The notes under the pieces: generated by a model
The model's input: only the letters and a program-made list of their open reading frames with translations
Database searches by the model: none
Told to the model about the DNA's origin: nothing
Shown here: positions 9,228-17,816 of the stretch, piece by piece
Position numbering within the stretch: the first letter of the stretch is position 1
How the letters are laid out: every line of letters starts with the position of its first letter
Made by a program: the position numbers and the translations under genes
NCBI GenBank assembly: GCA_016779505.1
Contig: JADHNM010000003.1
Span: forward strand, 1-40,886
DNA from: SAR86 cluster bacterium
GTDB lineage: Bacteria; Pseudomonadota; Gammaproteobacteria; Magnimaribacterales; D2472
Length of the DNA stretch: 40,886 nucleotides
Direction of reading: 5' to 3'

Positions 9228-11784
9228 ACTAAGAGCTAAGTTTTTAGAGTACTTCAGCAACAACGATCATGAAGTTGTTGAGTCTAGCCCATTGATACCA
9301 GCTAATGACGAGACGTTGTTATTTACAAATGCCGGAATGGTTCAATTTAAAGATGTCTTTTTGGGGTCTGATAAACGTTCTTATAAAAGAGCAACAACAA
9401 CTCAACGATGCATTCGGGCAGGCGGGAAGCATAATGATTTGGAGAATGTAGGTTATACCCTCAGGCATCATACGTTCTTTGAGATGTTGGGCAACTTTAG
9501 CTTTGGAGATTATTTTAAAGAAGAAGCAATTCAACTGGCATGGAATTTTTTAACAAATGAATTAAATTTAGAAAAAGAAAAATTATGGATTTCTGTTTTT
9601 AGAGAAGATGATGAGGCGGCAGAAATATGGTCATCAAAGATTGGTATTGATCCAGAGAGAATCGTACGATTGGATGAAGAAGATAATTTCTGGTCTATGG
9701 GTGATACAGGTCCCTGTGGACCTTGTTCTGAAATTTACTATGATCATGGCGAGCAATATGAAGGTACACCTCCAGGATCACCCGGGGATGATGGAGATAG
9801 ATTTGTAGAAATTTGGAATTTAGTCTTCATGCAATTTAATAGAGATGCTGCTGGTGAATTAACACCTTTACCTAAACCATCTGTTGATACCGGCATGGGC
9901 TTGGAGCGAGTTGCTGCAGTGATGCAAGGCGTAAATTCAAATTATGAAACAGATCTTTTCCTAAACCTTATTCAAGCCTCTGAAGATGCCATTCAGTCTC
10001 CTGGAGCACCATCTCATAAAGTAATTGCAGATCATATAAGAAGCGTTAGCTTTTTGATTGCCGATGGTATCACTCCTTCCAATGAAGGAAGAGGATATGT
10101 TCTCAGAAGAATCATGCGCAGAGCCATCCGTCATGGATACAAGCTTGGAGCCAAGGAACCATTTTTACATGCATTAGTGGATCCATTAGTAAAAGAAATG
10201 AACTCTGCGTTTCCAATGCTAGAATCTAATCAAAAACACATTGAGGAAACTATTCACAATGAAGAGAATAAGTTTCTTGAAACATTGGATAAAGGGATTG
10301 AAATTTTAGAAAAAGAAATTGCTGGCATGAGTTCAAAGATTATCCCTGGGGAAATTGTCTTTAAACTGCATGATACATTTGGCTTCCCTTTTGATCTAAC
10401 TGCAGATATTGCTCGTGAACAAGATTTAGAGTTAGATCAAGCAGGTTTTAAAAAATGCATGGAAGAGCAAATTAAAAATTCAAAATCCGCAAGTAAATTT
10501 AAAGGTACTCAATTAGATCTATCTGCAATTGATGAAACTCAATTTTTAGGCTATGACCGATTAAATGCAGAGGGGAAAGTTTTAGGATTATGGGATGACG
10601 ATCTGCAGGTAGATTCTGCAACTCCAGGAAAAGAATATATTCTTGCCTTGGACCAATCTCCATTTTATGCAGAGTCAGGGGGCCAGGTTGGGGATCAAGG
10701 AGAGTTTTCGGGTTCTAATGGAAGCGGGCAAGTGGTGGATTGTATTAAACAAGGAAAAATTTTTCTTCATAAGATTAATTTGGAAGAGGGCTCAATTAAC
10801 TTACATGATACTTTGAAACTTTCAGTCGCACCTATGATGAGAAGTGATGCGGCTTCTAATCATTCTGCAACTCATTTGATGCATGCAGCCTTAAAGCATG
10901 TGCTTGGCCATCATGTTGAGCAAAAAGGATCCCTTGTAGATTCTTCAAAGTTACGTTTTGATTTTTCACATCCCAAGGCTGTAACCAAAGATGAGCTTAA
11001 ACAAATAGAATTATTGGTTAATCAACAAACTCTAAGTAATGCTGAGGTAAAAACAGAATTAATGCAGCTTGATGATGCTATAGCGTCTGGTGCAGAGGCA
11101 ATGTTTGGAGAAAAATATGAGGATGAGGTCAGGGTTTTATCCATGGGCGATGGTTTCTCGGTAGAGCTTTGCGGCGGGACCCATGTATCGAGAACTGGCG
11201 ATATTGGGATGTTTACAATTTTAAGTGAATCCAGTGTTTCTTCCGGAGTGAGAAGGATTGAAGCCGTTACTGGCTTGAAAGCTGTGGAATTAATGCTAGA
11301 CATTCGATCTCAACTTCAAGATGTCCAAGGAATATTAAATGTTGGAGCTCCTCAGGTTAGCTCTAAAGTTGAAGATTTAATCAAAGAAAATAAATCTCTC
11401 AAAAAAGGAAATAAAATCAAAGACCAATCTACTGTTGAGATTAAAGAAGTCATTCATAAAATTAATAACTTTGATTTAGTCCTCATTGAAGCAGATACGC
11501 AAAACATTCAAGATCTGAGACAGTTGGTTGATAGCTCCAAAAAAGGTCAATCTGAAAGATGTGTTTTAATTTTTAGCCACCATGACTCAAAATTGCTTAT
11601 GGTCTGTGGGGTAACAGATGATATTCAAGAATCTCTTAGTGCCCATGATGTGATTCAAACAATAGCAAAAGCGACTAATGGAAAAGGGGGCGGACGTAAG
11701 GATTTTGCCCAAGGCGCAGGTGAGGCTGAAAATTTTAAAGAATTTGTTAATTCTATTCCTGATATCGTACAATCCATCGCTTAG
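9214..11784 (+). CDS. alaS: Alanyl-tRNA synthetase
   Basis: AlaS charges tRNA-Ala and edits mischarged Ser/Gly. The N-terminal class II core has LLFTNAGMVQFKDVFLG and HHTFFEMLGNFSFGDYFK. The editing domain shows the metal-site motifs SNHSATHLMHAA and ELCGGTHVSRTGDIG. The C-terminal C-Ala domain includes GGGRKDFAQGAG. At 856 residues it is slightly shorter than E. coli AlaS (876). The ATG at 9214 lies inside the upstream hydrolase gene, and its N-terminus (ELRAKFLEYF) aligns with the family. lysC follows 18 bp later, matching the alaS-lysC pair known from pseudomonads. Confidence 0.98.
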   Translation: MLTSELRAKFLEYFSNNDHEVVESSPLIPANDETLLFTNAGMVQFKDVFLGSDKRSYKRATTTQRCIRAGGKHNDLENVGYTLRHHTFFEMLGNFSFGDYFKEEAIQLAWNFLTNELNLEKEKLWISVFREDDEAAEIWSSKIGIDPERIVRLDEEDNFWSMGDTGPCGPCSEIYYDHGEQYEGTPPGSPGDDGDRFVEIWNLVFMQFNRDAAGELTPLPKPSVDTGMGLERVAAVMQGVNSNYETDLFLNLIQASEDAIQSPGAPSHKVIADHIRSVSFLIADGITPSNEGRGYVLRRIMRRAIRHGYKLGAKEPFLHALVDPLVKEMNSAFPMLESNQKHIEETIHNEENKFLETLDKGIEILEKEIAGMSSKIIPGEIVFKLHDTFGFPFDLTADIAREQDLELDQAGFKKCMEEQIKNSKSASKFKGTQLDLSAIDETQFLGYDRLNAEGKVLGLWDDDLQVDSATPGKEYILALDQSPFYAESGGQVGDQGEFSGSNGSGQVVDCIKQGKIFLHKINLEEGSINLHDTLKLSVAPMMRSDAASNHSATHLMHAALKHVLGHHVEQKGSLVDSSKLRFDFSHPKAVTKDELKQIELLVNQQTLSNAEVKTELMQLDDAIASGAEAMFGEKYEDEVRVLSMGDGFSVELCGGTHVSRTGDIGMFTILSESSVSSGVRRIEAVTGLKAVELMLDIRSQLQDVQGILNVGAPQVSSKVEDLIKENKSLKKGNKIKDQSTVEIKEVIHKINNFDLVLIEADTQNIQDLRQLVDSSKKGQSERCVLIFSHHDSKLLMVCGVTDDIQESLSAHDVIQTIAKATNGKGGGRKDFAQGAGEAENFKEFVNSIPDIVQSIA

Positions 11785-11802
11785 TTAGTAAGCTTCTTAA
11801 TT

Positions 11803-13014
11803 ATGGAAACGATAGTATTAAAATTTGGCGGGACTTCTGTTGGGTCACCCGATAGGATCACTGCTGTTGCAAATTTAATTAAGTCAGCCACTGAAGAAGC
11901 ATCACCTGTTGTGGTTGTTTCTGCCATGAGCGGAGAAACAAATCGTCTTATTGATTTAGCTAAATCCTTTGGTTCTGAGCCAAATAAAAGAGAATTCGAT
12001 GCGCTTGTTTCAACTGGTGAGATGGTTAGCGCGTCATTGGTTGCAATTGCCTTAAATCAATTAGGCCTTAAGGCCAAATCATTATCAGCCGCTCAATTTG
12101 GAATGAAAACAACTTCTAATTTTTCACGTGCAAAGATCCTTGATCTTGATAAAAATATTATTTTTAAAACCATCGAAGATGGCTATATCCCAATCATTAC
12201 TGGATTTCAGGGGGTTACCAACGAGGGAGATACTACTACCATGGGTAGAGGTGGCAGCGATACTACTGCAGTGGCAATAGCAGCCTCAATAAAATCTAAG
12301 CGCTGTGATATATACACCGATGTTGATGGCATCTATACAACTGATCCTAGAATAGTGCCTGATGCAAAAAAACTTGACTCAATAAGCATAGAGGAAATGT
12401 TGGAACTAGCAGGTCAGGGTGCTAAAGTTATGCAGATACGCGCTGTTGAATTTGCAAATAAATATAAAGTTTTAGTTAGAGTTTTATCAAGCTTTGAGCC
12501 AGGTTCAGGCACACTTATTTTACAGGAGGAAGATGGAATGGAAGATGCTGTTATTACAGGTATTGCTTCTCAAACAGATCAGACTAAGTTTACTCTTCAT
12601 GGAGTGGTAGATACTCCAGGGATTGCCTCTGGTATTTTAAGCCCAGTCAGCGAAGCTGGCATTGAAGTAGATGTTATTGTTCAGAATGTTAGTGTCTCGG
12701 GAAAAACAGACTTTACATTTACCGTCGGAACTTCTGATAGGGTTGAAGTGGAATCTGTTTTAAAAGAAAAAATGCAAGGTATCTCGTTTGATGAGTTAAT
12801 TATTGATGAAGGCATAGGCAAGGTTTCGTTGGTGGGTGTAGGGATGCGTTCCCATGCTGGAATAGCAAGCACAGCATTTAACGCCCTGGCTGATGCTGGT
12901 ATTAACATTCAAATGATCAGCACCTCAGAGATCAAAATTACAATTGTAATTTCTAAAGAGCAATTAGAGGATGCAGTTAAGACTTTGCACGAAGCCTTTA
13001 ATTTAGGAGACTAA
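11803..13014 (+). CDS. lysC: Aspartate kinase
   Basis: Aspartokinase makes aspartyl phosphate, the first step towards lysine, threonine, methionine and diaminopimelate. The N-terminal kinase domain begins with KFGGTSVGS (7-15). TTMGRGGSDTTAVAIAA and DIYTDVDGIYTTDPR are also present. The C-terminal part (about 270-403) contains the paired ACT regulatory domains, implying allosteric feedback by end-product amino acids. The length of 403 is that of the monofunctional alpha-type enzyme. The stop overlaps the ATG of the next gene in TAATG, indicating translational coupling to the dihydroorotase gene. Confidence 0.97.
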   Translation: METIVLKFGGTSVGSPDRITAVANLIKSATEEASPVVVVSAMSGETNRLIDLAKSFGSEPNKREFDALVSTGEMVSASLVAIALNQLGLKAKSLSAAQFGMKTTSNFSRAKILDLDKNIIFKTIEDGYIPIITGFQGVTNEGDTTTMGRGGSDTTAVAIAASIKSKRCDIYTDVDGIYTTDPRIVPDAKKLDSISIEEMLELAGQGAKVMQIRAVEFANKYKVLVRVLSSFEPGSGTLILQEEDGMEDAVITGIASQTDQTKFTLHGVVDTPGIASGILSPVSEAGIEVDVIVQNVSVSGKTDFTFTVGTSDRVEVESVLKEKMQGISFDELIIDEGIGKVSLVGVGMRSHAGIASTAFNALADAGINIQMISTSEIKITIVISKEQLEDAVKTLHEAFNLGD

Positions 13015-14348
13015 TGTACGATCTAATTTTAAAGAATGGAACCCTCGTAAATGAAGGGTCAATCTATGAATCTGATATTGCTATTAAAGGAGATCGAATT
13101 GAAAAAATTTCTTCTTCGATAGACGCAGAAGCAAAAAAAATAATAGACCTTGATGGCAAATATATTTTGCCAGGTTTAATCGATGATCAAGTCCACTTCA
13201 GAGAACCTGGCCTGACGCACAAAGGCAACATTCAATCTGAAAGCAGAGCAGGCTTAGCAGGAGGCGTGACTAGTTATTTTGAAATGCCTAATGTGAATCC
13301 AACTACAACCAATCGAAAGAATTTACAGGCTAAGTTTGATCTTGCAGCAACTAAATCGCATGCAAATTACTCCTTTTACATGGGGGCAAGCAATACAAAC
13401 ATTGATGAAATCAAACAATTAGACAATACCCTTGCTTGTGGGCTTAAAGTTTTCATGGGGGCTTCAACCGGAGACATGCTGGTCGATAACCAAGATACCC
13501 TTGAAGCCATATTCAGAGAAGCGCCTGTTAATATTGTTACGCATTGTGAAGACACTCCAACCATTATTGAAAATGAGAAGGCAATTATCGCTGAATATGG
13601 AGAAGACATTGATGCAAAGTTCCATCCCAGAATAAGAGATGCGGCATCGTGTCTAAAATCATCTCAATTGGCTTATGACTTAGCAACAAAACATGGCTCA
13701 AATCTTCATATCCTGCATTTAACCACTGCAGATGAGATGAAATTATTCACAGAGGGAGAAATAACAGGTAAAAAAATCACTGCTGAGGTTTGTGTGCATC
13801 ACTTATTTTTTAGTGAAGCTGATTATGAAACGCGTGGAAATTTTATTAAATGCAATCCCAGCGTAAAATCAGAGCAAGACAGGTTAGCGCTGATTGATGC
13901 TGTGCAAAAAAATAAGATTGATATTATTGCAACAGACCATGCTCCTCATACACTTGAAGAAAAACAACAACCATATTTGCAAGCTCCAAGTGGACTACCT
14001 CTCAATCAACATTCATTGCTTGTTTTATTAGATTTTTATAACAAAGGAATATTTACTCTGGAACAAATTGTTCAGAAAACCAGTCATAACATTGCTGAGC
14101 GCTTCCAAATAAAAGATAGGGGTTATATAAGAGAGGGATCTTTTGCTGACCTTGCTATCGTAGACTTAAGTGCAAACACTTTGGTTACCAATGAAAATAT
14201 TTTATATCATTGTGGTTGGTCTCCCTTCATAGACTACACTTTTCCTGCTGCTGTTGTTCATACAATAATCAATGGTGAGATTGTTTTTGAAGATGGGGTT
14301 TTGAAAGAGCAATTGCCTATTGGCAGTCGAATTGAATTTAATAGATAG
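13014..14348 (+). CDS. pyrC: Dihydroorotase (class I-type, Gln variant)
   Basis: This is an amidohydrolase-fold dihydroorotase, expected to interconvert carbamoyl-aspartate and dihydroorotate in pyrimidine synthesis. Metal-site residues in order are His61 and Arg63 in DDQVHFREPG, Lys145 (carbamylated in the family) in GLKVFMGAS, His177 in THCED, His235 in LHLTT, and Asp308 in ATDHAPH. The usual HxH is QxH here (Gln59). I recall the same DDQVHFREPG form in the longer dihydroorotases of Bacteroidetes, so it need not be inactive. At 444 residues it differs from the ~345-residue class II PyrC of enteric bacteria. The start overlaps the lysC stop. Other cyclic amidohydrolases (e.g. allantoinase) are less likely. 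Confidence 0.88.
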   Translation: MYDLILKNGTLVNEGSIYESDIAIKGDRIEKISSSIDAEAKKIIDLDGKYILPGLIDDQVHFREPGLTHKGNIQSESRAGLAGGVTSYFEMPNVNPTTTNRKNLQAKFDLAATKSHANYSFYMGASNTNIDEIKQLDNTLACGLKVFMGASTGDMLVDNQDTLEAIFREAPVNIVTHCEDTPTIIENEKAIIAEYGEDIDAKFHPRIRDAASCLKSSQLAYDLATKHGSNLHILHLTTADEMKLFTEGEITGKKITAEVCVHHLFFSEADYETRGNFIKCNPSVKSEQDRLALIDAVQKNKIDIIATDHAPHTLEEKQQPYLQAPSGLPLNQHSLLVLLDFYNKGIFTLEQIVQKTSHNIAERFQIKDRGYIREGSFADLAIVDLSANTLVTNENILYHCGWSPFIDYTFPAAVVHTIINGEIVFEDGVLKEQLPIGSRIEFNR

Positions 14349-14394
14349 TATTATTTTCTTCTTTTAAAGCGTTATAATTCCTGTCCAAAAAATC

Positions 14395-14484
14395 GGAGAG
14401 TTGGCTGAGTGGTCGAAAGCGCCTCCCTGCTAAGGAGGTATACGGGCAACTGTATCGAGGGTTCGAATCCCTCACTCTCCGCCA
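14395..14484 (+). tRNA. tRNA-Ser (GCT)
   Basis: This is a 90-nt class II tRNA. The acceptor pairs GGAGAGT with ACTCTCC, with discriminator G and encoded CCA (14482-14484). The anticodon stem CCTCC/GGAGG encloses the loop CTGCTAA, giving anticodon GCT at 14429-14431. A long variable arm (TACGGGCAACTGTA region) is typical of serine tRNAs, and the T arm has GGTTCGAATCC. It lies 46 bp after the dihydroorotase gene and may share its transcript. Confidence 0.97.
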
Positions 14485-14487
14485 GTT

Positions 14488-15021
14488 TTATATATCCTTT
14501 TCCATTCTAACCATTGGAACAGTTTTGCCTGATTGTGTTTGATATAAGATCTCTTCTATCGGCTGATAGCCCTTAGCTTTATATAAAAATAAACCTGATT
14601 GTGTGGCCATTAATTCACATTTCTTAAAACCCAACTTTTTTGCCGCTTGCTCTCCTAAACTCATAACTAGAGAGCCAACTCCCATTCTTATCCAGTTGGG
14701 ATGTGTATACATAGCTCTAATTCGAGCTGAATCTGTCGCCGGAATAAGAAACTTATCATCTCTATTGGGCGTATGATTGCCACCAAACAAAGTCTCTCTG
14801 TTACTCCATCCACCACATCCAACAAAATTTGTATCACTGAAGATCATAAAATAAGTTTGATCTTTGATAAGCTGATCATCCAGCCCCATGCTATCGAACG
14901 AAGCCTCTAATTGATCAGAATTAAGTAAGGGTCCCAAGAGTTGGGTGATTGATAGTTTCATCAACTTTTGGATAGCTGGAATATCATCAAGCTCGGCTAT
15001 TCTATGAGTAAACTCATGCAT
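14488..15021 (-). CDS. GNAT family N-acetyltransferase
   Basis: This is a 177-residue Gcn5-related acyltransferase that would move an acetyl group from acetyl-CoA to an unidentified amine. The acetyl-CoA pyrophosphate-binding motif is visible as RMGVGSLVM, preceded by the motif A strand around ARIRAMYTHPNW. The C-terminal part (LGFKKCELMATQSGLFLYK and the following GY) has the usual GNAT beta-strand arrangement. It converges on tRNA-Ser with 3 bp between them and is divergent from the helicase gene (78 bp). No substrate can be inferred from its neighbours. Confidence 0.85.
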   Translation of the reverse strand: MHEFTHRIAELDDIPAIQKLMKLSITQLLGPLLNSDQLEASFDSMGLDDQLIKDQTYFMIFSDTNFVGCGGWSNRETLFGGNHTPNRDDKFLIPATDSARIRAMYTHPNWIRMGVGSLVMSLGEQAAKKLGFKKCELMATQSGLFLYKAKGYQPIEEILYQTQSGKTVPMVRMEKDI

Positions 15022-15099
15022 ATTTTTGTATTTTAATCTCCATGATTATTATAGTAACTGTTAAAATATTTTTATAAATTTCTCCTATTTTTTTATTGC

Positions 15100-16407
15100 A
15101 TGAGCCCATCAAATTCAGAAAGTCCTGTATCTGCATTCGATAGAACTCTTGAAGATATCTTGGAATTGCTAAATGAGGATACTCAGCATTTTATTTATCT
15201 AACTGGCGCAGCGGGAACTGGTAAAACAACTCTGATAGAGAGAGTGAAAGATGAGTGTTTGCTTAAAAAAATGGTTGTCGCTCCCACTGGAGTTGCAGCA
15301 TTAAATATTGGTGGGAGTACTATTAATTCAGCATTTAGAATTGGCTTTGATACCTTTCCGGTGATTCAAGAATCAAAGGATCCACGCTTTAAAAAATTAT
15401 TAAAAAACCTTGAGTTACTCATTATCGATGAAATTTCTATGGTTAGAGCGCCCATGCTTGATGCCATTTCAGAAACCTTACAAATACATCGTAATTCATC
15501 CAAGCCCTTTGGCGGAATCCATGTTCTGGCATGTGGTGATTTGTTTCAGTTACCCCCGGTAGTTAAAGAGAATGAGGAAACTGCAATTTTTGAAAGATAT
15601 CAATCAGTCTATTTTTTTAGTGCAGATAATTTTCAAGCCATTGAAAAGCCATCTTTTTTTGAATTGGTGAGCTCATTCAGGCAACAAGATGATAAAGAGT
15701 TTTATGATTTGTTGAATAATATTCGTCTTGGTAAGAACCTTGAAGCCTCGATCAAGAAAATTAATCAGACCTGTCATAATCCAGAATTTGATACTGAGTC
15801 ATCACTTATTATTACCTCAAGAAAGTATCGAGCCGAACAAATCAATGAGGAGATGTTAAATTTGATAGATGGTCCAGCGACTGCTGCAAAATCAAAAGAG
15901 CAAGGTGAGCTCAATGAAAATGATTTACCAGCTCCAAGAGAACTGCGTGTTAAAGAGGATGCCAAGGTTATGTTTATTAAAAATGATCCTGATGGGAGAT
16001 GGGTCAATGGAACTATTGGAGTCGTGATTGATTGTTCAGATAAAAACAAGAAAGTGATCAAGGTTAAAGTTGAAAAAGAGGTATTTAAAGTAAAAAGAGA
16101 AGAATGGAATAAAGTCAGGTATGTCTATGATGAATTTAATGATGAAATGGAAGAAGAGGTTGTCTCTTCTTTTAAACAATTTCCACTGAAACTAGGTTGG
16201 GCAGTTACCATTCATAAAGCCCAAGGTTTAACTCTTGAAAGTTGCTCTGTTGATCTTGGTGATGGAGCTTTTGCAACTGGTCAAGCATATGTTGCTCTTA
16301 GTCGATGCAAAACCTTAGACTCCTTAAATCTATATAGAGAACTTAAAGTCAGAGACGCTTTGGTTGATCCAGACATTCAAGATTTTCATGCAGAACACTT
16401 TGGATAG
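15100..16407 (+). CDS. PIF1-like superfamily 1B DNA helicase
   Basis: This is an ATP-dependent 5'-3' helicase of the PIF1/RecD-like group. Walker A GAAGTGKT is at 36-43, motif Ia APTGVAALN at about 61-69, and Walker B LLIIDEISM at about 106-114. A GDLFQLPPV motif (motif III) follows. The C-terminal half has a UvrD_C_2-type domain with TIHKAQGLTLES and YVALSRC. The length (435) is compact but complete for bacterial PIF1 proteins. The protein could act on stalled forks or structured DNA; neighbours do not define a specific role. No clear Shine-Dalgarno precedes the ATG at 15100. Confidence 0.9.
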   Translation: MSPSNSESPVSAFDRTLEDILELLNEDTQHFIYLTGAAGTGKTTLIERVKDECLLKKMVVAPTGVAALNIGGSTINSAFRIGFDTFPVIQESKDPRFKKLLKNLELLIIDEISMVRAPMLDAISETLQIHRNSSKPFGGIHVLACGDLFQLPPVVKENEETAIFERYQSVYFFSADNFQAIEKPSFFELVSSFRQQDDKEFYDLLNNIRLGKNLEASIKKINQTCHNPEFDTESSLIITSRKYRAEQINEEMLNLIDGPATAAKSKEQGELNENDLPAPRELRVKEDAKVMFIKNDPDGRWVNGTIGVVIDCSDKNKKVIKVKVEKEVFKVKREEWNKVRYVYDEFNDEMEEEVVSSFKQFPLKLGWAVTIHKAQGLTLESCSVDLGDGAFATGQAYVALSRCKTLDSLNLYRELKVRDALVDPDIQDFHAEHFG

Positions 16408-16443
16408 TTCTACAATGGAACTTTACTTTTTACAATTGAGTCC

Positions 16444-17814
16444 ATGGAAAATCTGATATCTCACATTTCTGAATTTATTATTAAATTTTCTGATTTTGTT
16501 TGGGAGTGGAATGCTCCGTTTTTAGTTGGGGCAGGCATATACTTTCTTATTTTCTCAAAACTTACTCCTTTTAAATATATCCGTCATGCCTTCGACTTAA
16601 TTAGAGGCAAGCATACAAAACAAGAAGACATTGGAGAGGTCACTCATTTCCAAGCTTTAACTACAGCATTATCAGGCACCATTGGTCTAGGAAATATTTC
16701 TGGTGTTGCCCTTGCTATTGGTTATGGCGGTCCAGGAGTAATTTTTTGGATGTGGGTGACTGCAATTGTAGGCATAGCAACTAAATTTTTTACTTGCACT
16801 TTATCTGTCATGTATCGAGATGTGGATGAAGATGGCACAGTCCGCAGCGGACCAATGTACATTATTAAAAACGCACTTCCAAAGTCTATGATGCCATTGG
16901 CATATTTTTTTGCAGCCGCCGGCTTAATTGGTGCTTTACCAGGATTTCAAAGCAATCAAATGGTTCAAATGCTTGAAACGATACCAATATTTGATTTCAA
17001 ACATTTTAATTTAATAGCCGGAATAGTCTTGGCTGCAATCACTGGAGCTATAATTTTTGGCGGATTGGTGAGAATAGCAAAGGTTTCTCAGTGGCTTGTA
17101 CCCTTTATGAGTATCTTATATTTTGGCTCTATCATGGTTGCGCTAATATTAAATTTTGATGCGGTTATTCCTGCATTTCAAATTATTATCAAAGATGCTT
17201 TTACAGGCTCTGCAGTTGCTGGGGGAAGTGTTATAGCTGTAATTATCATGGGTGTTAAAAGAAGCGCTCATTCCAATGAAGCAGGCATAGGAACAGAGTC
17301 ACTTGTTCATGGTGCTGCAAAAACTTCAAATCCAGTTAAACAAGGCTTGGTTGCTATGCTAGGACCAATTTTTGATACTTTAATAATGTGCACATCTACT
17401 GCATTGTTAATTATTATTTCAGGTGTTTGGTTAAACATAGGCTCAGGTGTTGAGGGCGTTAAATTAACTGCCGAAGCATTTAGCGTTCTTCTTGGTCCTA
17501 TGGGATATGCAATTTTGCTTATCTGTGTCGTCAGTTTTGGAGCAAGTACTATCTTTACTTACTCATTTTATGGCTCTGCTTGCGCCCAATTTTTATTTGG
17601 TAAAAAAGGAGTAAAAGTTTATCAGTGGGTCATTATTTTCTTTGTTATCGTCTTTGCAGTCATACCCGTGAAGACCGCCATTGCTGTTATTGATCTTTCA
17701 TTTGCATTTATGGCAATACCAACATTAATTTCATCAGTTTGGTTGGCGCCGAAGGTGATTGAAAAGGCAAAAGATTATTTTGCAACTCTGGAGTCTAAAG
17801 CTTCTTCTGTTTAA
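16444..17814 (+). CDS. Sodium:alanine (amino acid) symporter, AGCS family
   Basis: This inner-membrane Na+-coupled transporter of the alanine/glycine:cation symporter family is 456 residues and strongly hydrophobic, with about ten predicted membrane spans. Family signatures are visible: GTIGLGNISGVALAIGYGGPG is split across roughly residues 78-99. The segment KRSAHSNEAGIGTESLVHG is the conserved AGCS loop around the substrate site. It probably imports alanine, glycine or a related small amino acid; the exact substrate cannot be told. It ends 2 bp from the stop of the convergent oxidoreductase gene. Confidence 0.93.
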   Translation: MENLISHISEFIIKFSDFVWEWNAPFLVGAGIYFLIFSKLTPFKYIRHAFDLIRGKHTKQEDIGEVTHFQALTTALSGTIGLGNISGVALAIGYGGPGVIFWMWVTAIVGIATKFFTCTLSVMYRDVDEDGTVRSGPMYIIKNALPKSMMPLAYFFAAAGLIGALPGFQSNQMVQMLETIPIFDFKHFNLIAGIVLAAITGAIIFGGLVRIAKVSQWLVPFMSILYFGSIMVALILNFDAVIPAFQIIIKDAFTGSAVAGGSVIAVIIMGVKRSAHSNEAGIGTESLVHGAAKTSNPVKQGLVAMLGPIFDTLIMCTSTALLIIISGVWLNIGSGVEGVKLTAEAFSVLLGPMGYAILLICVVSFGASTIFTYSFYGSACAQFLFGKKGVKVYQWVIIFFVIVFAVIPVKTAIAVIDLSFAFMAIPTLISSVWLAPKVIEKAKDYFATLESKASSV

Positions 17815-17816
17815 GT

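Noticed and set aside
14349-14394. Possible csrA remnant before tRNA-Ser
   Set aside because: Only 46 bp are available and no CsrA-like reading frame or fragment is visible on either strand.
15774-16061. Minus-strand open frame of 95 codons inside the PIF1-like helicase gene
   Set aside because: It lies wholly within a well-supported gene on the other strand, has no recognisable motif and composition typical of a shadow frame.
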